From: Beijerinckiaceae bacterium | GTDB lineage: Bacteria; Pseudomonadota; Alphaproteobacteria; Rhizobiales; Beijerinckiaceae | NCBI GenBank assembly: GCA_947380915.1 | Contig: CANCSY010000221.1 | Span: 1-5,453 of the forward strand | DNA: 5,453 nucleotides | Reading direction: 5' to 3' | Shown here: in pieces, positions 1 to 4,741 of the stretch | Numbering within the stretch: the first letter of the stretch is position 1 | Layout of the letters: each line of letters begins with the position of its first letter | Translations under genes and position numbers: made by a program | The notes under the pieces: model-generated | Database searches by the model: none | Told to the model about the DNA's origin: nothing | Seen by the model: only the letters and a program-made list of their open reading frames with translations

Positions 1-2
1 AG

Positions 3-52
3 CCTCCCCCTCGTGGGGAGGGTCGGCTCGCGTCAGCGAGACGGGGTGGGGG
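3..52. repeat. GC-rich palindromic intergenic repeat, copy 1
   Basis: CCTCCCC (3-9) and GGGGAGG (15-21) form a 7-bp hairpin with a 5-base loop. A second small hairpin, CTCGC-GTCA-GCGAG (27-40), follows, and the unit ends in GTGGGGG (46-52). Bases 4-20 recur as an exact inverted copy at 130-146. The form resembles short palindromic repeats scattered between genes in many alphaproteobacterial genomes; copy number cannot be judged from this window. Confidence 0.6.
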
Positions 53-112
53 CGCGCGCGGCTGATCGTTGGCGCGGTCGCCGCTGGCGCTCATTTCAAA
101 GCTTCCGCTCGC

Positions 113-146
113 CCCCCACTCTCTCATCGCTCCCCACGAGGGGGAG
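113..146. repeat. GC-rich palindromic intergenic repeat, copy 2 (inverted)
   Basis: CTCCCCACGAGGGGGAG (130-146) is the exact reverse complement of bases 4-20 and forms its own 6-bp hairpin (130-135 with 141-146). CCCCCAC (113-119) mirrors GTGGGGG at 46-52. The two copies share both ends but differ in the middle, which is 25 bases in copy 1 and 10 in copy 2. The remaining sequence of 1-223, downstream of the binding-protein gene, shows no convincing gene. Confidence 0.6.
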
Positions 147-223
147 AGAAGCTGCGGGCGTTGCGGATTACCAATTCACAAAAAGCGAATGCAATCTACG
201 GATCAACGGCTGACCAGCCGCCC

Positions 224-1255
224 CTACTTCGCCGCCGTCGCCGCCTTGGCGCGCTCGGCCACCTCCGGTGGCGTATCGTAGACCTTGCGCACGAGCGCCT
301 GCAGATCCTCGCCCGACATGGGGTCCACATCCAGATTCATCTTCTTCGCCTCCGCGATAAAAGCGGGATCCTTGAATGTGTCCATGAAGGCCTTGCGCAT
401 GGCGGCGATGCGGTCGGCGGGCACCTCGGACGCCATGATATAAGGCCTGCCGAACCGCTCCTGGCTATAGACGAGATCCAGCACCTCCCGCTCTTGCGGC
501 GTGCGCGCGAAGTCGACGCTCTTGGGCACGCCCTGCTTGTCGAGCTCCGCATTGCCGATGGACGCCTCCTGCACCAGCACCTTCACCAGTCCATTGCGAA
601 ACCAGTCAGGATGGGTCGCCAGCACGCTCGCCCAGGCGGCGCCGCACTGGCCATGGATCTCGCCCTTCTCGATGGCGAGCTGCACTTCGCGATTGCCCGA
701 ATAGCCCAGCACCACCTTGAATTTCGTGCCCAGCACCGCATTCAGCAGCAGGGGAAAATCGCGGGTCGAGGCCGCCTCGCCGCCAGAGCCCATCACCAGC
801 TCCGTCTTGCGCGCCTCTTCAAAGGTCGTGACCGGCGCATCCGCGCGCACCACGCAGACATAGACGTCGGGATTGGCGTTGCCGATGTACTGGAAGGCGC
901 TGGGATCGTAGCGCACCTTGCGCTTGTCGCCGAGCACGGGCTCGATGATGTTGCCGGGATGAATGGCGCCCAGCACCGTCCCGTCCTTCGGCGCCACCGA
1001 GGTGACATAATAGGCCGAGGTGGCGCCCGCAGCGCCCGGCATGTTCTGCGCGATGACCGTGGGATTGCCCGGAATATGCGCGCCAATATGGCGCGCCACG
1101 AGGCGCCCATAGGTATCGAAGCCGCCGCCGGGGGCGGAGGCGATCACCACCGACACGGACTTGCCCTTGTAGAAAGAGGCCACATCCTGCGCCTGCGCGC
1201 CGCCGCCCCAGGCAAGCGCCGCAAAAGCCAAAACGAAACGCGCCGCACCAATCAT
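224..1255 (-). CDS. Bug/TctC-family periplasmic solute-binding protein
   Basis: This 343-residue extracytoplasmic binding protein belongs to the tripartite tricarboxylate transporter (TctC/Bug) family, whose members bind carboxylates and other small organic acids in the periplasm. A Sec signal peptide is visible: Met to about residue 22 with a hydrophobic core (FVLAFAALAW) and an AQA-Q cleavage site. The mature protein opens with FYKGKSVSVVIASAPGGGFD (28-47), followed by GRLVARHIGAHIPGNP (50-65), QNMPGAAG (70-77) and APKDGTVLG (88-96), all hallmarks of a Bug subgroup common in Rhizobiales and Burkholderiales. The length is near the family norm. The ATG has AAGGGGGA five bases upstream (1261-1268). 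It is the last gene of the apparent operon, behind a hairpin. No TctA or TctB membrane subunit is encoded here, so it either serves a distant transporter or acts as a sensor, as some orphan Bug proteins are thought to do. The ligand is unknown, although the neighbours suggest an organic or aromatic acid. Confidence 0.95.
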   Translation of the reverse strand: MIGAARFVLAFAALAWGGGAQAQDVASFYKGKSVSVVIASAPGGGFDTYGRLVARHIGAHIPGNPTVIAQNMPGAAGATSAYYVTSVAPKDGTVLGAIHPGNIIEPVLGDKRKVRYDPSAFQYIGNANPDVYVCVVRADAPVTTFEEARKTELVMGSGGEAASTRDFPLLLNAVLGTKFKVVLGYSGNREVQLAIEKGEIHGQCGAAWASVLATHPDWFRNGLVKVLVQEASIGNAELDKQGVPKSVDFARTPQEREVLDLVYSQERFGRPYIMASEVPADRIAAMRKAFMDTFKDPAFIAEAKKMNLDVDPMSGEDLQALVRKVYDTPPEVAERAKAATAAK

Positions 1256-1277
1256 GGCGATCCCCCTTAAATAAATG

Positions 1278-1300
1278 GGGCGGCCCTTGTGAGGCCGCCC
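1278..1300 (-). terminator. GC-rich hairpin between the amidohydrolase and binding-protein genes (possible partial terminator)
   Basis: GGGCGGCC (1278-1285) and GGCCGCCC (1293-1300) form a perfect 8-bp stem with a 7-base loop, 28 bases after the amidohydrolase stop. On the minus strand the stem is followed by CCATTTATTTAA, an interrupted T-rich stretch, so termination may be partial. Only nine bases separate the hairpin from the Shine-Dalgarno of the next gene. It could instead stabilise the 5' end of a processed binding-protein mRNA. Confidence 0.5.
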
Positions 1301-1328
1301 GCTTTTGGTCTTCCCACAACCGTCGAGA

Positions 1329-2573
1329 TCAGGCCTCGACGTAGTTGCCGTACTTGATGAGATTCGCCTTCTGGGCCTCGTTGCGGGGCGGCAGCTTGAA
1401 GAGCTTGTGCGCCGTGCCGCCGAGGATGTTGTGACGGGCCTTGTCCGTGAGGAAGGGCAGATCCCAGATCGTCGAGGGCAGATCGAAATCCCAGTGGGGA
1501 TAATCGGACGCGTAGAGCAGGGAGTTTTCCGCGTCGATCATGCGGAAGGTGCATTCGAGCGCGTCCATGTCCTGAATTTCCATGGGCTGAGACGAATAGA
1601 ACATCTCGCGCATGTATTCGGAGGGCTTGCGCTTCAAGAGCGGGCACTCGGAAGGACGCAGCATGAACTCGTGATCGATGCGCTGCATGACGAAGGGGAT
1701 CCAGGCCAGACCCGCCTCAATCCACAGAACGGGCATCTTGGGGAAGCGCTCGTTCATGCCGTTCACGACCCAGTTCGTGAGATGCAGAATGTTGTACCAG
1801 GAGAAGCCGAGGGCATGGGCCGAGATGAACCGGTTGCAGCTCTGGAACGTGTGATCACCCCATGACGGACCCGAGTGGAACGCCAGGGTCTGGCCACGCT
1901 CTTCGATGGCGCGATAGACGGGCATATAGGCGTTGTCATAGACGGGCATCTTGGGACGCACTGTCGTGACCATCCAGCCGCCGACGCCCTTGCGATGACC
2001 GAAGGTCTCGACGCAGCGCAGGGAGCCCTCGGGATCGCCGAAAGGCAGGGACAGCTGGGTGAACATGCGCCCATCGGTCTGCGGCAGAGCCACTTCCGTG
2101 ACCCAGCGGTTGTAGGCCCAGCACAGTTCGAACTCCATCTCCTTCTGGGGATGCAGGCCGACATTGAGCATGCCCGTGGGGAAGAGGCAGGAATAGTCGA
2201 CGCCCATGGCGTCCATCCAACGCTCACCCAGCTGCGCGTCGCGCAGGCGGCTCGGATCGGTCTTCTCGGTGGAGCGCAGCGGATAGCGCGTCACGCGGCC
2301 GCCCATGTCCTGGAAGCCGGGGGTCGAGGGCAGCACGCTGCCGCGGCCGGCCTTGGCGCGGGCGGAGAGCACGAGCTGCTTGAGAACCTCGTTCTCCATG
2401 AAGGGGAGAATTTCGCCGAAGTTCTCGTTCTCGTAGTGATGCGCGTCGACGTCGACGATGAGCACATCGTCGAACTTGCGATCACGCGTCTGCTTGGCGG
2501 CGTGGGCGAGGAGCTTTGTCGTATTGAGCTCTTCAACCTGAACGCGGCGGCCACGATCTGAAATGAGGTCCAT
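1329..2573 (-). CDS. Amidohydrolase-2 family metal-dependent hydrolase/decarboxylase (ACMSD-like)
   Basis: This 414-residue TIM-barrel enzyme belongs to the amidohydrolase superfamily branch that includes ACMSD and gamma-resorcylate decarboxylase, enzymes acting on aromatic-derived acids. The first strand carries DVDAHHYE (41-48); Asp43 and His45 fit the D-x-H metal motif, and Glu48 probably replaces the second His, as in the VDADxHxxE subgroup. A further ligand is His233 in LAFHSG, and Asp357 in YASDYPHWD is the expected catalytic or metal-binding Asp. The ERFPKMPVLWIEAGLAWIPF segment (275-294) is also typical of the family. About 35 residues precede the first strand, a modest extension. There is no signal peptide, so the enzyme is cytoplasmic. 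AGGAGGG six bases before the ATG is one of the best ribosome sites here and implies strong translation. It lies 34 bases after the Lys/Ala-rich gene and 73 bases before the binding protein gene. The family is clear, but the substrate and the choice between hydrolysis and decarboxylation are unknown. Confidence 0.93.
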   Translation of the reverse strand: MDLISDRGRRVQVEELNTTKLLAHAAKQTRDRKFDDVLIVDVDAHHYENENFGEILPFMENEVLKQLVLSARAKAGRGSVLPSTPGFQDMGGRVTRYPLRSTEKTDPSRLRDAQLGERWMDAMGVDYSCLFPTGMLNVGLHPQKEMEFELCWAYNRWVTEVALPQTDGRMFTQLSLPFGDPEGSLRCVETFGHRKGVGGWMVTTVRPKMPVYDNAYMPVYRAIEERGQTLAFHSGPSWGDHTFQSCNRFISAHALGFSWYNILHLTNWVVNGMNERFPKMPVLWIEAGLAWIPFVMQRIDHEFMLRPSECPLLKRKPSEYMREMFYSSQPMEIQDMDALECTFRMIDAENSLLYASDYPHWDFDLPSTIWDLPFLTDKARHNILGGTAHKLFKLPPRNEAQKANLIKYGNYVEA

Positions 2574-2607
2574 AGTCTACCCTCCTGATTGTTCCCGAAG
2601 GCTGCGG

Positions 2608-3231
2608 TCAGATTCCCGACCAGCTCTGCCACATACCCAGTTCGAACACTTGCAGATCCACAGCCTTGAGCAGGGAGCTGCATGTAATCATTGCATCTGT
2701 GCCGGTCACTGCGGCCCGCCCGGAAAGGAGGGAATATTTGTTCCCGCTCTCCTGATTGGCGCTGTAGATCCGGCATATCACACCCATGAGGGCCTGCGTG
2801 GCCTCCGGCGTCAAGACATCAAGTTCACCCGCCTCGAACTTCGCTTCGAGAGCCGCCACAAGCGCGAGGGCCTGATCGGACTCCGGCGTCTGGCGGGATT
2901 CGACGCGCACAGGGGCCGAAATCTTGCGCAGGATCTCGACCTTGGGCGCCTTCTCGGCCTTGGCTTTGGAAGCCTTGGATTTGGAGCCCTTTGGTTTGTC
3001 AGCCTTGGAAGCCTTGTCAGCCTTCTCGGCCTTGGACGCCTTGCCCTCTTTCGAGGGAACGCCTTCCCAGATGGCCTTGACGAAATTCACCTTGTCCTCA
3101 CCCGCGAAGACTTCGCCATCGGCGGCCCTGGAGCGAGGGGAGGCGGCGGACTTGCCCGCCGCCTTGCCAGCCTTGGCAGGCTTGGACGTTTTTGCAGACT
3201 TGGCGGCCTTGGCGGCCTTAGGCGACGACAT
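2608..3231 (-). CDS. Unrecognised protein with Lys/Ala-rich tracts and a conserved-looking C-terminal domain
   Basis: I do not recognise a family for this 207-residue protein. Residues 4-36 and 61-97 are low-complexity Lys/Ala/Ser tracts built on repeated KA and SKA units, like histone-H1-type or AlgP/PhaF-type basic tails. They flank an ordered island (about 37-60, GEVFAGEDKVNFVKAIWEGV). Residues about 99-207 look folded, with an amphipathic helix (DQALALVAALEAKFEAGEL), a second helix (PEATQALMGVICRIYSA) and an aromatic end (ELGMWQSWSGI). There is no signal peptide or membrane segment. I chose the ATG at 3231 over the upstream one at 3294 because AGAAGGGA lies ten bases before it and it gives a 14-base overlap with the Rieske stop, a normal coupled arrangement; the longer form would overlap by 77 bases. 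The amidohydrolase follows after 34 bases. The basic tracts could bind nucleic acid or polyanions, or act as flexible linkers; both are guesses. Confidence 0.85.
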   Translation of the reverse strand: MSSPKAAKAAKSAKTSKPAKAGKAAGKSAASPRSRAADGEVFAGEDKVNFVKAIWEGVPSKEGKASKAEKADKASKADKPKGSKSKASKAKAEKAPKVEILRKISAPVRVESRQTPESDQALALVAALEAKFEAGELDVLTPEATQALMGVICRIYSANQESGNKYSLLSGRAAVTGTDAMITCSSLLKAVDLQVFELGMWQSWSGI

Positions 3232-3580
3232 AGACGTCGTTTCCCTTCTGGACCACTTCGTATTTCCGCAGCTTGAGCTTGCGGTTGGAGACATGCTCGC
3301 CGGTCTTCATGTCATATTCGTAGCCATGCCACGGACAGACGAAGTTCATGTCATTGGTGAAGTGCAGACCCATAGAGGTCTTGTCGGGGCGCAGACGCTC
3401 CTCGACGCGGGCGATGGTCAGGCCCTCGCAGGCCGGTCCGCCCTGATGCAGACAGAAGTTGCTGTAGGCGTAGTATTCGCCTTCATGCTTGAAAATGCCG
3501 ATCTCTTGTTCACCGATGCGAACGATCTGACGATCGCCATCCTTGAACTCGGACGCCTTTCCCACGAACTGCTCGGCCAT
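3218..3580 (-). CDS. Small Rieske [2Fe-2S] protein (ferredoxin-like)
   Basis: This is a 120-residue soluble Rieske domain with no signal peptide or membrane segment, so it is probably a cytoplasmic one-electron carrier. The cluster ligands are visible as CLH (Cys43, His45) and CPWHG (Cys82, His85). The C-terminal YDMKTGEHVSNRKLKLRKYEV stretch is typical of Rieske ferredoxins and of the N-terminal domains of ring-hydroxylating oxygenases. There are 36 residues between His45 and Cys82, about twice the spacing of BphF-type ferredoxins; the extra loop includes RPDKTSMGLHFTND. A free Cys51 sits in GGPACEG. The ATG is well supported: GGGAGG ends ten bases upstream. It is the first gene of the operon, and its last 14 bases overlap the next gene, suggesting translational coupling. 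No oxygenase or reductase is encoded in the window, so its partner is unknown. The Rieske assignment is firm; the exact role is not. Confidence 0.95.
   Translation of the reverse strand: MAEQFVGKASEFKDGDRQIVRIGEQEIGIFKHEGEYYAYSNFCLHQGGPACEGLTIARVEERLRPDKTSMGLHFTNDMNFVCPWHGYEYDMKTGEHVSNRKLKLRKYEVVQKGNDVYVVA
3242..3249 (-). promoter_or_regulatory. Ribosome binding site that fixes the start of the Lys/Ala-rich gene
   Basis: The minus strand reads AGAAGGGA, ten bases before the ATG at 3229-3231 and inside the 3' end of the Rieske gene. It supports the inner ATG over the in-frame ATG at 3292-3294, and suggests coupled translation of the two genes. Confidence 0.55.
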
Positions 3581-3646
3581 GAGCGGTGATCCTCCCGGAG
3601 ATGAAATCAGGCGATTGCGCGACCCGCGCCCGCCCTGCCCTTATGG

Positions 3647-3675
3647 ATCTAAGGAAAAGCGCGACCGTCGTCCAA
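3647..3675 (-). promoter_or_regulatory. Possible sigma-70-type promoter of the Rieske/amidohydrolase operon
   Basis: On the minus strand TTGGAC (3670-3675) and TTAGAT (3647-3652) are separated by exactly 17 bases. Each hexamer matches the consensus at only three of six positions, which would suit an activator-dependent promoter. Transcription would begin near 3640, giving a leader of about 60 bases before the Rieske ATG. A weak inverted repeat CCAA-N10-TTGG (3672-3689) overlaps the -35 region and could be a LysR activation site. This is a by-eye call and should be treated as tentative. Confidence 0.3.
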
Positions 3676-3708
3676 GACATATTCGTTGGGGCTGACCAAA
3701 GCTTTTTG

Positions 3709-3727
3709 CACTGTGCGCCGCACAATG
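3709..3727. promoter_or_regulatory. Candidate LysR operator (19-bp dyad with T-N11-A core)
   Basis: The plus strand reads CACTGTGC-GCC-GCACAATG: two 8-base arms matching at 7 of 8 positions around a 3-base centre. The core TGTGCGCCGCACA (3712-3724) is exactly a T-N11-A box with dyad symmetry, the generic LysR-family recognition form. It starts 8 bases downstream of the LysR stop and lies about 78 bases upstream of the possible transcription start of the Rieske operon, close to the usual position of a LysR recognition site. Binding is inferred, not shown. Confidence 0.5.
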
Positions 3728-3734
3728 AGCGATT

Positions 3735-4709
3735 TCAGCGCAATGGCCGCGCATAGGGCTCCATGGCCGCCAGGGTCTTGCCGCCCAGACCGTCAAGAAA
3801 GGCCAGCACGGCCTCCTCATGGGTGAAGCCCGGACGCTTGAGGGGGCGCACCATGTAGAGCGTGCGGGTGATGCTGGGCCGCTCGATGCGCCGGGCCACC
3901 AGCCCGCCGCTGTCGATTTCGCGCGGCGCGAGGGAATAGGGCATGATGGTCGCCCCGCCGCTGCGCCCGATCAGGGCCTTCATCGAGGAGATGGAATGGA
4001 CCTCGTAGGCGAGGCGCATGGCGAGGCCGAGGCGCCGCGCCTCCCCCTGCACGATGTTGCGGATGATGCCCCGCTCGCCCGCGATCACCAGTTCGAAATT
4101 CAGCGCCTGGGCGAGGCTGACCGGCCCCGGCTCCATGATCGTGTCAGGGCTGGTGACGAGCAGCAGGTCCTCCTCCAGCAAAGCGATGCGCTGGAGATCG
4201 GCGCGCTCGGCCACATTCCAGGCGAAGGCGACGTCGATCTGGCCCCGGTCGATGGCGTCCAGCAGCACCACGCTGCGCTCCTCGACCAGGCTGAGCGACA
4301 CGCCAGTCAACTGGCGCCGGGCCTCGATGAGAATGTCCGGCCCCAGCAGCAGCATGAGGCTGGGGGGCATGCCGAGCACCACATGGTCGGTCTTGGGCGA
4401 GGAAAAAGCCTGCAATTCCCGCTGGGTGGCCTCCACATCGGCGAGAATGCGCCGGGCGCGCTCGAACAGCACTTTGCCCGCCTCGGTGGGCGTGACCCCG
4501 CGCGAATGGCGCACCAGCAGATCCAGCCCCAGCTCGCTCTCGAGCTGGCGGATCTGCACACCCAGCGCGGGCTGGGCGACATTCAGCTGCTCGGCGGCGG
4601 CGGTCATGTTGCCAGCGTCGACCACCTTGATGAAATAAGACAATTGCCGAAAGTTGATGACGGCCTCCCCTTTGCATCCTTGATACGGCTTTGGCGCGGG
4701 GAGGTGCAA
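3735..4709 (-). CDS. LysR-family transcriptional regulator
   Basis: This is a LysR-type activator/repressor with an N-terminal winged helix-turn-helix and a C-terminal periplasmic-binding-protein-like effector domain. Counting from the TTG at 4709, the HTH covers about residues 18-77 (FRQLSYF, AAAEQLNVAQPALGVQIRQLE, LVRHSRGVTPTEAG), followed by a linker helix to about 103 and the effector domain from about 108 to 315. The start is uncertain. The only in-frame standard start ahead of the HTH is this TTG, which has no Shine-Dalgarno sequence and sits in the loop of a predicted hairpin. A strong Shine-Dalgarno AAGGGGAGG (4664-4672) lies five bases before an ATC codon at 4656-4658, immediately before Asn-Phe-Arg-Gln-Leu, exactly where relatives begin MNFRQL. 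Starting there gives 307 residues, a usual LysR length. The next Met (residue 35) would destroy the HTH. The gene lies just upstream of, and co-directional with, the Rieske/amidohydrolase operon and probably controls it. The inducer is unknown. Confidence 0.92.
   Translation of the reverse strand: MHLPAPKPYQGCKGEAVINFRQLSYFIKVVDAGNMTAAAEQLNVAQPALGVQIRQLESELGLDLLVRHSRGVTPTEAGKVLFERARRILADVEATQRELQAFSSPKTDHVVLGMPPSLMLLLGPDILIEARRQLTGVSLSLVEERSVVLLDAIDRGQIDVAFAWNVAERADLQRIALLEEDLLLVTSPDTIMEPGPVSLAQALNFELVIAGERGIIRNIVQGEARRLGLAMRLAYEVHSISSMKALIGRSGGATIMPYSLAPREIDSGGLVARRIERPSITRTLYMVRPLKRPGFTHEEAVLAFLDGLGGKTLAAMEPYARPLR
4664..4672 (-). promoter_or_regulatory. Strong ribosome binding site for the LysR gene, pointing to an ATC start
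   Basis: The minus strand reads AAGGGGAGG, nearly a full anti-16S match, followed by CCGTC and then ATC (4656-4658). Five-base spacing is good for initiation at that codon. It lies inside the reading frame that opens at TTG 4709, and no comparable site precedes that TTG. This supports initiation at ATC, or a base error or substitution at what was an ATG. Confidence 0.6.
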
Positions 4710-4724
4710 GGGGGAGACCGCGCC
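4693..4724 (-). other. GC-rich inverted repeat between dapE and the LysR Shine-Dalgarno
   Basis: The arms GGCGCGG (4693-4699) and CCGCGCC (4718-4724) are perfect 7-bp complements around an 18-base loop. In the transcript the hairpin begins 17 bases after the dapE stop. It is not followed by a U-run (the next bases are AAAGCC), so it is a poor intrinsic terminator. It may protect the dapE mRNA end or shape the LysR leader. The possible TTG start of the LysR gene lies in its loop. Confidence 0.4.
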
Positions 4725-4741
4725 TGATTCGGGCGGACTGT

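Noticed and set aside
207..220. CGGCT-GACC-AGCCG hairpin just after the binding-protein stop, as an intrinsic terminator
   Set aside because: The stem is only 5 bp and no T-run follows directly; the nearest T5 is more than 20 bases further on. It is too weak to call.
161..1270. Long plus-strand open frame of 369 codons opposite the binding-protein gene
   Set aside because: It is antisense to a clear Bug protein. The translation is His/Arg/Ala-rich without domain logic, which is typical of the mirror frame of GC-rich genes.
2446..2460. GTCGAC tandem palindromes as a binding site
   Set aside because: They lie inside the amidohydrolase and encode the metal-binding Val-Asp-Val-Asp stretch, so codon use explains them.
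2941..3220. CRISPR-like or minisatellite array from the repeated AGCCTTGG-type units
   Set aside because: The units are short, irregular and in frame, and are explained by repeated Lys/Ala codons in the protein; there are no spacers of constant length.
1875..3276. Plus-strand open frames opposite the amidohydrolase and the Lys/Ala-rich gene
   Set aside because: The Leu/Gly repeats in them are the complement of the Lys/Ala codons, and no family signature or ribosome site supports them.
3232..3294. Longer N-terminus for the Lys/Ala-rich protein, starting at the ATG at 3294
   Set aside because: It would overlap the Rieske gene by 77 bases. The extra 21 residues resemble an out-of-frame reading of it, and the inner ATG has a Shine-Dalgarno and a normal overlap.
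3819..4727. Plus-strand open frame of about 300 codons opposite the LysR gene
   Set aside because: It is the antisense shadow of a well-supported LysR gene, with a composition (His/Asp/Gly-rich) expected from third-position GC bias.
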